Under the pieces are notes generated by a model. The model was not told the DNA's origin and made no database searches. It saw only the letters and a list, made by a program, of their open reading frames with translations. From positions 131,001-195,000 of the forward strand of contig JACEFZ010027948.1 in NCBI GenBank assembly GCA_014155875.1: a stretch of DNA of 64,000 nt, given 5' to 3'. Both the position numbers and the translations under genes were made by a program. Below, piece after piece: positions 9,661-23,509 of this stretch. This DNA comes from Cepaea nemoralis (taxonomy: Eukaryota; Mollusca; Gastropoda; Stylommatophora; Helicidae). Each line of letters begins with the position of its first letter. Positions within the stretch are counted from its first letter, which is position 1.

Positions 9661-12600
9661 TTGATGGGATTGGGTGTTTGAAGTGCGGGATGTGGCTCAG
9701 CAAGAATATCTACAAGATGTTGATGGGATTGGGTGTTTGAAGTACGGTAAGTGGCTCAGCAAGCATATACCAAGGTGTTGATGGGATTGGGTGTTTGAAG
9801 TACGGGAAGTGGCTCCGCAAGAATATCTACAAGGGTGTTGATGGGATTGGGTGTTTGAAGTACGGGAGTGGCTCAGCAAGAATATCTACAAGGTGTTGAT
9901 GGGATTTGGTGTTTGAAGTACGGAATGTGGCTCAGCAAGAATATCTAAAAGGTGTTGATGGGATTGGGTGTTGAAGTACGGGATGTGGCTCAGCAAGAAT
10001 ATCTACAAGATGTGATGGGATTGGGTGTTTGAAGTGCGGGATGTGGCTCAGCAAGAATATCTACAAGATGTTGATGGGATTGGGTGTTTGAAGTACGGGA
10101 AGTGGCTCAGCAAGAATATCTACACGGTGTTGATGGGATTGGGTGTTTGAAGTACGGGATGTGGCTCAGAAGAATATCTACAAGATGTGATGGGATTGGG
10201 TGTTTGAAGTACGGGGTGGCTCAGCAAGAATATCTACAAGTGGGGATGGGATGGGTGTTTGAAGTACGGGATGTGGCTCAGCAAGAATATCTACAAGATG
10301 TTGATGGGATGGGTGTTGAAGTACGGGATGTGGCCTCAGCAAGAATATCTACAAGATGTTGATGGATTGGGTGTTGAAGTACGGGATGTGGCTCAGCAAG
10401 AATATCTACAAGGTGTTGATGGGATGGGTGTTTGAAAGTAGGGATGTGGCTCAGCAAGAATATCTACAAGGTTGTGATGGGATGGGTGTTTGAAGTACGG
10501 GATGTGGCTCAGCAAGAATATCTACAAGGTGTTGATGGGATTGGGTGTTGAAGTACGGGATGTGGCTCAGCAAGAATATCTACAAGGTGTTGATGGGATT
10601 GGTGTGTTGAAGTACGGGATGTGGTCAGCAAGAATATCTAGAAGGTGTTGATGGGATGGGTGTTTGAAGTACGGGATGTGGCTCAGCAAGAATATCTACC
10701 AGGTGTTGATGGGATTGGGTGTTGAAGTACGGGATGGTGGCTCAGCAAGAATATCTACAAGATGTTGATGGGATGGGTGTTTGAAGTACGGGATGTGGCT
10801 CAGCAAGAATATCTACAAGGTGTTGATGGGATTGGGTGTTTGAAGTACGGGAAGGGCTCAGCAAGAATATCTACAAGGTGTGATGGGATTGGGTGTTTGA
10901 AAGTACGGGATGTGGCTCAGCAAGAATATCTACAAGGTGTGATGGGATGGGTGTTTGAAGTACGGGAAGTGGCTCAGCAAGAATATCTACAAAGGTGTTG
11001 ATGGATTGGGTGTTTGAAGTACGGGATGTGGCTCAGCAGAATATCTACAAGATGTTGATGGGATTGGGTTGTCTTGAAGTACGGGATGTGGTCAGCAAGA
11101 ATATCTAAAGATGTTGATGGGATAGGGTGTTGAAGTACGGGATGTGGCTCAGCAAGAATATCTACAAGGTGTTGATGGGATGGGTGTTTGAAGTACGGTG
11201 TGGACTCAGCAAGAATATCTACAAGATGTTGATGGGATGGGTGTTTGAAGTACGGGATGTGGCTCAGCAAGAATATCTACAAGGTGTTGATGGGATTGGG
11301 TGTTTGAAGTACGGGATGTGGCTCAGCAAGAATATCTACAAGATGTGATGGGATTGGTGTTTGAAGTACGGGATGTGGCTCAGCAAGAATATCTACAAAG
11401 TGTTGAGGGATTGGTGTTTGAAGTACGGGATGTGGCTCAGCAAGAATATCTACAAGGTGTGATGGGATTGGGTGTTTGAAGTACGGGATGTGGCTCAGCA
11501 GAATATATACAAGGTGTTGATGGGATTGGGTGTTTGAAGTACGGGATGTGCTCAGCAAGGAATATCTACAAGGTGTTGATGGATTGGGTGTTTGAAGTTA
11601 CGGGATGTGGCTCAGCAAGAATATCTACAAGGTGTTGATGGATGGGGTGTTTGAAGTACGGGATGTGGCTCAGCAAGAATATCTACAAGGTGTTGATGGG
11701 ATTGGGTGTTTGAAGTACGGGAAGTGGCTCAGCAAGAATATCTACAAGATGTTGATGGGATTGGGTGTTTGAAGTACGGGATGTGGCTCAGCAAGAATAT
11801 CTACAAGATGTTGATGGGATTGGGTGTTTGAAGTACGGGATGTGGCTCAGCAAGAATATCTACAAGGTGTTGATGGGATTGGGTGTTTGAAGTACGGGAT
11901 GTGGCTCAGCAAGAATATCTACAAGGTGTGATGGGATTGGGGTTTGAAGTACGGGTGTGGCTCAGCAAGAATATCTACAAGGTGTTGATGGATTGGGTGT
12001 TTGAAGTAGGAAAGTGGCTCAGCAAGAATATCTACAAGATGTTGATGGGATTGGGTGTTTGAAGTACGGGATGTGGGCTCAGCAAGAATATCTACAAGGT
12101 GTTGATGGGATTGGGTGTTTGAAGTACGGGATGTGGACTCAGCAAGAATATCTACAAGGTATGATGGGATTGGGTGTTTGAAGTACGGGATGTGGCTCAG
12201 CAAGAATATCTACAAGGTGTTGATGGGATTGGGTGTTTGAAGTACGGGATGTGGCTCAGCAAGAATATCTACAAGGTGTTGATGGGATTGGGTGTTTGAA
12301 GTACGGGATGTGGCTCAGCAAGAATATCTACAAGGTGTTGATGGGATTGGGTGTTTGAAGTACGGGATGTGGTTAAGCAAGAATATCTACAAGGTGTTGA
12401 TGGGATTGGGTGTTTGAAGTACGGGAAGTGGCTCAGCAAGTATATCTACAAGATGTTGATGGGATTGTGTGTTTGAAGTACGGGATGTGGCTCAGCAAGA
12501 ATATCTACAAGATGTTGATGGGATTGGGTGTTTGAAGTACGGGATGTGGCTCAGCAAGAATATCTAGAAGGTGTTGATGGGATTGGGTGTTTGAAGTACG

Positions 12601-15600
12601 GGATGTGGCTCAGCAAGAATATCTACAAGGTGTTGATGGGATTGGGTGTTTGAAGTACGGGATGTGGCTCAGCAAGAATATCTACAAAGTGTTGATGGGA
12701 TTGGGTGTTTGAAGTACGGGATGTGGCTCAGCAAGAATAGCTACAAGGTGTTGATGGGATTGGGTGTTTGAAGTACGGGATGTGGCTCAGCAAGAATATC
12801 CTACAAGATATTGATGGGATTGGGTGTTTGAAGTACGGGATGTGGCTCAGCAAGAATATCTACAAGGTGTTGATGGGATTGGGTGTTTGAAGTACGGGAA
12901 GTGGCTCAGCAAGAATATCTACACGATGTTGATGGGATTGGGTGTTTGAAGTACGGGATGATGGCTCAGCAAGAATATCTACAAGATGTTGATGGGAATT
13001 GGGTGTTTGAAGTACGGGATGTGGCTCAGCAAGAATATCTACAAGGTGTTTGATGGGATTGAGTGTTTGAAGTACGGGATGTGGCTCAGCAAGAATATCT
13101 ACAAGGTGTTGATGGGATTGGGTGTTTTGAAGTACGGGATGTGGCTCAGCAGGAATATCTACAAGGTGTTGATGGGATTGGGTGTTTGAAAGTACGGGAA
13201 GTGGCTCAGCAAGAATATCTACAAGGTGTTGATGGGATTGGGTGTTTGAAGTACGGGAAGTGGCTCAGCAAGAATATCTACAAGGTGTTGATTGGATTGG
13301 GTGTTTGAAGTACGGGATGTGGCTTCAGCAAGAATATCTACAAGATATTGATGGGATTGGGTGTTGAAGTACGGGAAGTGGCTCAGCAAGAATATCTACA
13401 CGATGTGATGGGATTGGGTGTTTGAAGTACGGGATGTTGGCCTCAGCAAGAATATCTACAAGATGTTGATGGGATTGGGTGTTTGAAGTACGGGATGTGG
13501 CCTCAGCAAGAATATCTACAAGGTGTTGCATGGGACTTGGTGTTTGAAGTACGGGATGTGGCTCAGCAGGAATATCTACAAGGTGTTGATGGGATTTGGT
13601 GTTTGAAGTACGGGAAGTGGCTCAGCAGAATATCTACAAGGTGTTGATGGGATTGGGTGTTTGAAGTACGGAAGTGGCTCAGCAAGAATATCTACAAGTG
13701 TTGATGGATTGGGTGTTTGAAAGTACGGGAAGTGGCTCAGCAAGAATATCTACAAGATTGTTGATGGGATTGGGTGTTGAAGTACGGGATGTGGCTCAGC
13801 AAGAATATCTACAAGATGTTGATGGGATGGCGATGTTTGAAGTACGAGGATGTGGACTCAGCAAGAATATCTAAAGATGTTGATGGGATTGGGTGTTTGA
13901 CAGTACGGGATGTGGCTCAGCAAGAATATCTACAAGATGTTGATGGGATTGGGTGTTTGAAGTACGGGATGTGGCTCAGCAAGAATATCTACAAGGTGTT
14001 GATGGGATTGGGTGTTTGAGTGGGTTGGGTCAGCAAAATATCAAAGGTGTTGATGGGATTGGGGTTTGAAGTGGGGGTGGCTCAGCAAGAATATTAAAGG
14101 GTTGATGGGTTGGGTGTTTGAAGAGGGATTTGGGCAGCAAAATATAAGTGGGTTTATGGGATTGGGTGTTTGAAGTACGGGTGTGGCTCAGCAAAATATC
14201 TACAAGGTGTTGATGGGATTTGGGGGAAGTGGGATGTGGTGCAAGAATATCTACAAGGTGTTGATGGGATTGGGTTTGAATAGGGGTGTGGCTCAGCAAG
14301 AATATTGGATGGGATTGGTGGAAGTAGGGATGTGGCCAGCAAGAATATCTACAAGGTGTTATGGGGTTTGGGGGTTTAAGTACGGGATGTGGCTCACAAG
14401 AATTTACAAGGTTGATGGGTTGGGTGTTTAAGGGATGTGGCTCACAAGAATTTACAAAGTTATGGATTGGGTGTTTGAAGACGGGATGTGGCTCAGCAAA
14501 AATCTACAAGGTGTTGATGGGATTGGGTGTTTGAAGTACGGGATGTGGCTCAGCAAGAATATCTACAAGGTGTTGATGGGATTGGGTGTTTGAAGTACGG
14601 GATGTGGCTCAGCAAGAATATCTACAAGTGTTGATGGGATTGGGTGTTTGAAGTACGGGATGTGGCTCAGCAAGAATATCTACAAGGTGTTGATGGGATT
14701 GGGTGTTTGAAGTACGGGATGTGGCTCAGCAAGAATATCTACAAGGTGTTGATGGGATTGGGTGTTTGAAGTACGGGATGTGGCTCAGCAAGAATATCTA
14801 CAAGGTGTTGATGGGATTGGGTGTTTGAAGTACGGGATGTGGCTCAGCAAGAATATCTACAAGGTGTTGATGGGATTGGGTGTTTGAAGTACGGGATGTG
14901 GCTCAGCAAGAATATCTACAAGGTGTTGATGGGATTGGGTGTTTGAAGTACGGGATGTGGCTCAGCAGAATATCTACAAGGTGTTGATGGGATTGGGTGT
15001 TTGAAGTACGGGATGTGGCTCAGCAAGAATATCTACAAGGTGTTGATGGGATTGGGTGTTTGAAGTACGGGATGTGGCTCAGCAAGAATATCTACAAGAT
15101 GTTGATGGGATTGGGTGTTTGAAGTACGGGTGTGGCTCAGCAAGAATATCTACAAGTGTTGATGGGATTGGGTGTTTGAAGTACGGGATGTGGCTCAGCA
15201 AGAATATCTACAAGGTGTTGATGGGATTGGGTGTTTGAAGTACGGGATGTGGCTCAGCAAGAATATCTACAAGGTGTTGATGGGATTGGGTGTTTGAAGT
15301 ACGGGATGTGGCTCAGCAAGAATATCTACAAGGTGTTTATGGGATTGGGTGTTTGAAGTACGGGATGTGGCTCAGCAAGAATATCTACAAGGTGTTGATG
15401 GGATTGGGTGTTTGAAGTACGGGATTGGCTCAGCAAGAATATCTACAAGGTGTTGATGGGATTGGGTGTTTGAAGTACGGGATGTGGCTCAGCAAGAATA
15501 TCTACAAGGTGTTGATGGGATTGGGTGTTTGAAGTACGGGATGTGGCTCAGCAAGAATATCTACAAGGTGTTGATGGGATTGGGTGTTTGAAGTACGGGA

Positions 15601-18600
15601 TGTGGCTCAGCAAGAATATCTACAAGGTGTTGATGGGATTGGGTGTTTGAAGTACGGGATGTGGCTCAGCAAGAATATCTACAAGGTGTTGATGGGATTG
15701 GGTGTTTGAAGTACGGGATGTGGCTCAGCAAGAATATCTACAAGGTGTTGATGGGATTGGGTGTTTGAAGTACGGGATGTGGCTCAGCAAGAATATCTAC
15801 AAGGTGTTGATGGATTGGGGGTTTGAAGTACGGGAAGTGGCTCAGCAAGAATATCTACAAGGTGTTGATGGGATTGGGTGTTTGAAGTACGGATGTGGCT
15901 CAGCAGAATATCTACAAGGTGTTGATGGGATTGGGTGTTTGAAGTACGGGGTGTGGCTCAGCAAAATATCTACAAGGTTTTTGATGGGATTGGGTGTTTG
16001 AAGTACGGGATGTGGCTCAGCAAGAATATCTACAAGGTGTTGATGGGATTGGGTGTTTGAAGTACGGGATGTGGCTCAGCAAGAATATCTACAAGATGTT
16101 GATGGGATTGGGTGTTTGAAGTACGGGATGTGGCTCAGCAAGAATATCTACAAGATGTTGATGGGATTGGGTGTTTGAAGTACGGGATGTGGCTCAGCAA
16201 GAATATCTACAAGGTGTTGATGGGATTGGGTGTTTGAAGTACGGGATGTGGCTCAGCAAGAATATCTACAAGGTGTTGATGGGATTGGGTGTTTGAAGTA
16301 CGGGATGTGGCTCAGCAAGAATATCTACAAGGTGTTGATGGGATTGGGTGTTTGAAGTACGGGATGTGGCTCAGCAAGGGAAAATCTACAAGGTGTTGAT
16401 GGGATTGGGTGTTTGAAGTACGGGAAGTGGCTCAGCAAGAATATCTACAAGGTGTTGATGGGATTGGGTGTTTGAAGTACGGGATGTGGCTCAGCAAGAA
16501 TATCTACAAGGTGTTGATGGGATTGGGTGTTTGAAGTACGGGATGTGGCTCAGCAAGAATATCTACAAGGTGTTGATGGGATTGGGTGTTTGAAGTACGG
16601 GAAGTGGCTCAGCAAGAATATCTACAAGGTGTTGATGGGATTGGGTGTTTGAAGTACGGGATGTGGCTCAGCAAGAATATCTACAGGTGTTGATGGGATT
16701 GGGTGTTTGAAGTACGGGATGTGGCTCAGCAAGAATATCTACAAGGTGTTGATGGATTGGGTGTTTGAAGTACGGGATGTGGCTCAGCAAGAATATCTAC
16801 AAGGTGTTGATGGATTGGGTGTTTGAAGTACGGATGTGGCTCAGCAAGAATATCTACAAGGTGTTGATAGGGATTGGGTGTTTGAAGTACGGGATGTGGC
16901 TCAGCAAAGATATCTACAAGGTGTTGATGGATTGGGTGTTTGAAGTACGGGAATGTGGCTCAGCAAGAATATCTACAAGATGTTGATGGGATTGGGTGTT
17001 TGAAGTACGGGATGTGGCTCAGCAAGAATATCTACAAGGTGTTGATGGGATTGGGTGTTTGAAGTACGGGATGTGGCTCAGCAAGAATATCTACAAGATG
17101 TTGATGGGATTGGGTGTTTGAAGTACGGGATGTGGCTCAGCAAGGAATATCTACAAGGTGTTTGATGGGATTGGTGTGTTTGAAGTACGGGATGTGGCTC
17201 AGCAAGAATATCTACAAGGTGTTGATGGGATTGGGTGTTGAAGTACGGGAGTGGCTCAGCAAGAATATCTACAAGGTGTTGATGGGATTGGGTGTTTGAA
17301 GTACGGGATGTGGCTCAGCAAGAATATCTACAAGGTGTTGATGGGATTGGGTGTTTGAAGTACGGAATGTGGCTCAGCAAGAATATCTACAAGGTGTTGA
17401 TGGGATTGGGGTTTGAAGTACGGGATGTGGCTCAGCAAGAATATCTACAAGGATGTTGATGGGATTGGGTGTTTGAAGTACGGGATGTGGCTCAGCAAGA
17501 ATATCTACAAGGTGTTGATGGGATTGGGTGTTTGAAGTACGGGATGTGGCTCAGCAAGAATATCTACAAGGTGTTGATGGGATTGGGTGTTTGAAGTACG
17601 GGAATGTGGCTCAGCAAGAATATCTACAAGGTGGTTGATGGGATTGGGTGTTTGAAGTACGGGAATGTGGCTCAGCAAGAATATCTACAAGGTGTTGATG
17701 GGATTGGGTGTTTGAAGTACGGGAATGTGGCTCAGCAAGAATATCTACAAGATGTTGATGGGATTGGGTGTTTGAAGTACGGGATGTGGCTCAGCAAGAT
17801 ATCTACAAGATGTTGATGGGATTGGGTGTTTGAAGTACGGGATGTGGCTCAGCAAGAATATCTACAAGGATGTTGATGGGATTGGGTGTTTGAAGTACGG
17901 GATGTGCTCAGCAAGAATATCTACAAGATGTTGATGGGATAGGGTGTTTGAAGTACGGGATGTGGCTCAGCAAGAATATCTACAAGGTGTTGATGGGATT
18001 GGGTGTTTGAAGTACGGGGTGTGGCTCAGCAAGAATATCTACAAGGTGTTGATGGGATTGGGTGTTTGAAGTACGGGATGTGGCTCAGCAAGAATATCTA
18101 CAAGGTGTTGATGGGATTGGGTGTTTGAAGTACGGGATGTGGCTCAGCAAAAAATATCTACAAGGTGTTGATGGGATTGGGTGTTTGAAGTACGGGATGT
18201 GGCTCAGCAAGAATATCTACAAGGTGTTGATGGGATTGGGTGTTTGAAGTACGGGATGTGGCTCAGCAAGAAAATCACAAGGTGTTGATGGGATTGGGTG
18301 TTTGAAGTACGGGAGGGCTCAGCAAGAATATCTACAAGGTGTTGATGGGATTGGTGTTTGAAGTACGGGATGGGCTCAGCAAGAATATCTACAAGGTGTT
18401 GATGGATTGGGTGTTTGAAGTACGGGATGTGGCTCAGCAAGAATATCTACAAGTGTTGATGGGATTGGGTTGTTTGAAGTACGGGATGTGGCTCAGCAAG
18501 AATATCTACAAGGTGTGATGGGATTGGGTGTTTGAAGTACGGGATGTGGCTCAGCAAGAATATCTACAAGGTGTTGAGGGGAATTGGGTGTTTGAAGTAC

Positions 18601-20326
18601 GGGATGTGGCTCAGCAAGAATATCTACAAGGTGTTGATGGGATTGGGGTTTGAAGTACGGGATGTGGCTCAGCAAGAATATCTACAGGTGTTGATGGGAT
18701 TGGGTGTTTGAAGTATAGACGGGATGTGGCTCAGCAAGAATATCTACAAGGTGTTGATGGGATTGGGTGTTTGAAGTACGGGATGTGGCTCAGCAAGAAT
18801 ATCTACAAGGTGTTGATGGGATTGGGTGTTTGAAGTACGGGATGTGCTCAGCAAGAATATCTACAAGGTGTTGATGGGATTGGGTGTTTGAAGTACGGGA
18901 TAGTGGCTCAGCAAGAATATCTACAAGGTGTTGATGGGATTGGGTGTTTGAAGTACGGAATGTGGCTCAGCAAGAATATCTACAAGGTGTTGATGGGATT
19001 GGGTGCTTGAAGTACGGAATGTGGCTCAGCAAGAATATCTACAAGGTGTTGATGGGATTGGGTGTTTGAAGTACGGGATGTGGCTCAGCAAGAATATCTA
19101 CAAGGTGTTGATGGGATTGGGTGTTTGAAGTACGGGATGTGGCTCAGCAAGAAATCTACAAGGGTTGATGGATTGGGGTTTGAAGTACGGGAGTGGCTCA
19201 GCAAGAATATCTACAAGTGTTGATGGGATTGGGTGTTTGAAGTACGGGATGTGGCTCAGCAAGAATATCTACAAGATGTTGATGGGATTGGGTGTTTGAA
19301 GTACGGATGTGGCTCAACAAGAATATCTACAAGGTGTTGATGGATTGGTGCTTGAAGTACGGGATGTGGCTCAGCAAGAATATCTACAAGGTGTTGATGG
19401 GATTGGTGTTTGAAGTACGGGATGTGGCTCAGCAAGAATATCTACAAGGAGTTGTTTGGATTGGTGTTTTTGAAGTACGGGATGTGGCTCAGCACAGATA
19501 TCTACAAGGTGTTTGATGGGATTGGGTGTTTGAAGTACGGGATGTGGCTCAGCAAGAATATCTACAAGGTGTTGATGGATTGGGTGTTTGAGTACGGGAT
19601 GTGGCTCAGCAAGAATATCTACAAGATGTTGATGGGATTGGGTGATTGAAGTACGGGATGTGGCTCAGCAAGAATATCTACAAGGTGTTGATGGGATTGG
19701 GTGTTTGAAGTACGGGATGTGGCTCATCAAGAATATCTACAAGGTGTTGATGGGATTGGGTGTTTGAAGTACGGGATGTGGCTCAGCAAGAATATCTACA
19801 AGATGTTGATGGGATTGGGTGTTTGAAGTACGGGATATGGCTCAGCAAGATATCTACAAGATGTTGATGGGATTGGTGTTTGAAGTACGGGATGTGGCTC
19901 AGCAAGAATTCTACAAGATGTTGATGAATGGGTTTTGAAGTACGAGATGTGGCTCAGCACGAATATCTACAAGGTGTTGATGGGATTGGGTGTTTGAAGT
20001 ACGGAATGTGGCTCAGCAAGAATATCTACCAGATGTGATGGGATTGGGTGTTTGAAGTACGAGATGTGGCTCAGGAAGAATATCTACAAGGTGTTGATGG
20101 GATTTGGGGTGTTTGAAGTACGGGATGTGGCTCAGCAAGAATCTACAAGGTGTTGATGGGATTTGGGGGTTGAAGTACGGGATGTGGCTCGCAAGAATAT
20201 CTACAAGGTGTTGATGGGATTTGGTGTTTGAAGTACGGGATGTGGCTCAGCAAGATATCTACAAGGTGTTGATGGGATTGGGTGTTTGAAGTACGGGATG
20301 TGGCTCAGCAAGAATATCTACAAGGT
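9661..20326. repeat. 59-bp satellite array, about 180 copies
   Basis: A single head-to-tail array of about 10.67 kb. The consensus unit, by eye, is 59 bp and contains the segments GATGGGATTGGGTGTTTGAA, GTACGGGATGTGGCTCAGCA and AGAATATCTACAAGGTGTT. Common variants are GGGAAGTGG for GGGATGTGG and CAAGATGTT for CAAGGTGTT. Between 14020 and 14460 units are ragged with many deletions, while 14500-16300 is nearly homogeneous. Since 59 is not a multiple of three, the frame rotates in each unit; short open frames on both strands are by-products and not genes. Confidence 0.97.
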
Positions 20327-20339
20327 CTGCATTTTTGGG

Positions 20340-20749
20340 GTTTTATTTTGGCGCTCGCTCACTTTGAACTCAAGCATAACCCATACACGTGCTACTACTT
20401 CTACCTCACTGGGCTGATGTTTGCATGTGGATTATCTTTCCTTGTTGCCAGTGTCTCTCACCATCAGACAAACCAACTCCGACTTCAGAGGTACTTGTAA
20501 TTTACGCCCCTAAGTTAAGGACGGTAAGTCAGCTATTAGTCCAGCTAACCGGTGTAGGGGTTGAAACTGTTACCTTGGCATCAACACGCCGGATTTTTAA
20601 GAACGAGCACTCTTATCCATTCTGCCATGCTGACCACTAGGAATGTATTACCTGCTTTCACGAGTTCTCCGGCTGCAGCTAAGATTGTCGGTTCCTCGGA
20701 TTATTGTCATATTTTGGGCTCATCTGTTTGTAAACAACCGACATCTGTG
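20340..20749. repeat. dispersed repeat C fragment
   Basis: Segments such as GACTTCAGAGGTACTTGTAATTTACG and TTATCCATTCTGCCA recur in order at 30115-30345 and, degraded, at 35600-35820. This indicates a multi-copy dispersed repeat. No coding function is recognised. Confidence 0.55.
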
Positions 20750-20925
20750 GCTTAGGAGTTAGTGAAAGGCAGTCTCATAATTCAACCGGCATACCGAGTC
20801 CAGAGTTCAAATCAGCCGCGGGTGATTTGGAAGCCGATATCTCTACATGATTTTTATAGTATGAATCGTTGATCGGTTAGAATGCACCGGTAAACTACTC
20901 ATTGTAAAAGTGTCTAGTATATATA
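20750..20925 (+). repeat. SINE family A, plus-strand partial copy
   Basis: A tRNA-like part with AGAGTTCAAATC (B-box like) is followed by GGTAAACTACTCATTGTAAAAGTGTCTAGTA, the family A body. It ends directly in a (TA)n tract. Confidence 0.55.
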
Positions 20926-20928
20926 TAT

Positions 20929-20999
<71 letters not shown>

Positions 21000-21004
21000 T
21001 ATAT
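20917..21004. repeat. (TA)n microsatellite
   Basis: Nearly pure TA dinucleotide run, placed exactly between a plus-strand and a minus-strand SINE copy. Confidence 0.95.
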
Positions 21005-21875
21005 TGTTCGCATATCCTTTACAGGACACCGCTGTCAACCATGAGCATCTTTCACCTGATTGTTGATTTCTTGCAAGATTACGCTCAGTAGTTTGCCACT
21101 ACTTTTGAGCGGCCGGCTCACATACCCCGTATGTAACCAAGGCGGTGAGAACCGTTACCGATTCTCGCGCAAGTTACGTTCTTCATGTGGATATACGGGA
21201 ATACGGAGAAAGTCGCCAACGCCTAGACCAGGGAGTCTCTAATATATTACCAACATGTAATTTGGGTATCCTTTCCATGACATCGTAGTAAGTTTTGACT
21301 ATGGTGTATTTGCACTGTTACTTTCAGTAGTTTCCTATTGTTTACCGAACGACCGGAAATCATACCACTGTATGAAAACCAGCGCAAGGCGGTCTGCTTC
21401 CAAATCACCCACGGCTGTGATTCGAACGCGGTGTGCGAGATTTCGAATTGCGTTCGCAACCCTTTCGCCACAGCGCCGGCTGCATATCATAAACAACCAC
21501 AAATGCTGGGGTAGGTTACATCGTCCTGTAAAGGACATGCAGCTAACTTTGAGGGGTCGCACAACTGGAAAATAAAAGAATTCAGTTTTGATGCCATCAT
21601 AACTTGTTGGGAAACCAATGAGCAAGTCCTTTTTTTGCATATCCTTTACAGGATGTTGCAGTCAACACCAGAATTTTTCAGCTACTATTGGTGTCTTGGC
21701 AAATTTTATGTTCTGTAGTTTGCCATTGCTTTGCTTTCTGAATGGCCGTCTCACATACCTTCGTAAGTAACAAGCGCGACGTGATCCGCTGCCGAATCTC
21801 GCGCAGCTGTGTTTCGTACGAGAGTATACGAGATTACGAACAACGTCCTAACACCTTCGCCAGGGAGACCGGCAA
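21005..21875 (-). repeat. three consecutive family A SINEs
   Basis: Three minus-strand copies lie at about 21005-21237, 21262-21484 and 21638-21875. Each has a left edge like ATATCCTTTACAGGA and a body containing AGTAGTTTGCCA or a variant. Their tRNA-like right ends read GACCAGGGAGTCTC, CACAGCGCCGGC and CAGGGAGACCGGCA. The middle copy has a clear B-box complement (GATTCGAACGC). Confidence 0.65.
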
Positions 21876-21912
21876 AAATCAGTAGTTTACCGCTGCATTC
21901 ACCTGACCAAGC

Positions 21913-22002
21913 TCTTCTTCTTCTTCTTCTTCTTCTTCTTCTTCTTCTTCTTCTTCTTCTTCTTCTTCTTCTTTTTTTTTTTTTTCTTCTTCTTCTTCTT
22001 CA
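21913..22002. repeat. (CTT)n tract
   Basis: A CTT trinucleotide run interrupted by about 13 T residues. The open frames over it (poly-Leu or poly-Glu) are artefacts. Confidence 0.95.
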
Positions 22003-22239
22003 ACTTTCGGACCATTGAGGTTCTTTGCTGCAAATACATCCGTCTCCATTCGTCTCTCTGGTGGCAAAGCTACAAAAGTAAATGTAAACTGTATTGATTA
22101 GAGAAATTAGACATAGACAAGCATACTTTTTTTTTGGGGGGGGGGGGGGTGGAGGGAAGGGTGTAAAGGGGGGTGGGGTTGCACGCTATAAGAAGAAATA
22201 CACTATAGAACATGGTGACATCTGTAAGATAGAGGAAAA

Positions 22240-22395
22240 TAACAAGGGAAAGCAGAGGAGTACACATCTGGATGGTTTCGTCTCGTGGCATTGTCGAGAC
22301 AAGAACGCGGAGCTGATCCACGCCTCTGGTGATCGTGTAGGATGGGGAATATGACCTCCCAAGCCTATCGGCATGGCAGTGATGCTGCAGACTTG
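22240..22395 (+). pseudogene. LINE 3'-end fragment
   Basis: It contains GAGACAAGAACGCGGAGCTGATCCACGCCTCTGG, GATCGTGT and CCTATCGGCA in the same order as 63575-63662 and the complement of 5640-5720. It is a truncated 3' end of the same LINE family; the overlapping minus-strand frame at 22070-22453 is non-coding. Confidence 0.5.
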
Positions 22396-22656
22396 TTGGG
22401 AATATGGTGTTTATCGTCACCAGGCCATATCCGCAATTATGGTTTGCGGTCATGTTGGAATTTCATGAGTTTTATTGACCCTAGCCTTCCTCGTACATTT
22501 AACTCTTCTGTATCCTGATTAAATCGGTGTGAGCGCTGCCTGATTATATCTAGTTATTTGTCTTCAATTGTGTCCTCCATTATGGCTGACAGCTGATTGT
22601 TCTGTGATGTGATAACACCTTATCTATCAATGTTTATATCCTTCAGCAGCGACCTG

Positions 22657-22720
<64 letters not shown>

Positions 22721-22725
22721 ATTAG

Positions 22726-22767
<42 letters not shown>

Positions 22768-22790
22768 TATACACACATATATATATAACA
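22657..22790. repeat. (TA)n microsatellite
   Basis: Long imperfect TA run, immediately upstream of the LINE fragment starting at 22792. Confidence 0.95.
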
Positions 22791-22791
22791 A

Positions 22792-23271
22792 ATGGCACCA
22801 ATACTAAAGAACAAACATGTATCAATAACTACTAAGAAAGCACTTTACAACACAATCTTCCTACCAACTCTGTGCTACCAATGCCAAACCTGGACAATGA
22901 CAGAAAAAGAGAAAAGAAAAATCACAACAACAGAAATGAGGTTTCTGAGAAGAATACTCAACGTATCAAGGAGAGATAAGATCAGAAATGAAGAAATCAG
23001 GACTAAAGTAGGGGTTAAAGCTGCTCTAGATTTTATTAGAAAGCAGCAAGTCAAATGGTTTGGCCATGCAAGTAGGCTACCAGTCAACAGCATGCCACAA
23101 CAAGCAATGATGTACAGACCAGATGGAAACAGAGGAAGAGGCCGACCACGTAAACGTTGGACTGAGGGAATAACAGAATCCATTGGAATGTCGATATACG
23201 AAGCCCATAACCGGGCACTCTCACGAAGTTTATACTTCACCTCGACACCGCAAGGTACAAGAGGAACATGA
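22792..23271 (+). pseudogene. LINE reverse transcriptase C-terminal fragment
   Basis: A 159-residue open frame matches the region downstream of the reverse transcriptase palm in non-LTR retrotransposon ORF2. It has a LPTLCYQCQTWTMTEKEKRK segment (the family usually has LLYGCETWT here), then EMRFLRRILNVSRRDKIRNE, WFGHASRL and GRGRPRKRW. The catalytic RT motifs lie upstream and are absent, so this is a 5'-truncated insertion. It is followed by a GATGA-type repeat tail (23267-23292) and then (TA)n, as expected for a LINE 3' end. The clade is uncertain; RTE-like or a related type is a guess. Confidence 0.8.
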
Positions 23272-23289
23272 TGAGATGAGATGATGAGA

Positions 23290-23399
<110 letters not shown>

Positions 23400-23509
23400 T
23401 TGGTGTGGAGTGGAGATCTGCTTGGTGGTATGGCTTACTGCTATTGCACTCAGACTCCATATGCGCTGATCGTGGGGTACGGGGCTTATTCCCTACACCG
23501 AATTTTTTT

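Noticed and set aside
9661..20326. Many overlapping open frames on both strands (e.g. LSKNIYKVLMGLGV-type)
   Set aside because: They come from translating a 59-bp tandem repeat in rotating frames; none is longer than the noise expected and units have no coding constraint.
9661..20326. CRISPR-like array
   Set aside because: Units are contiguous with no unique spacers, in a eukaryotic context; this is satellite DNA.
21913..22002. Poly-Leu or poly-Glu protein
   Set aside because: Translation of a CTT microsatellite.
22070..22453. Minus-strand ORF of 127 residues
   Set aside because: No recognisable domain and it is antisense to a LINE 3' fragment and a poly-G run.
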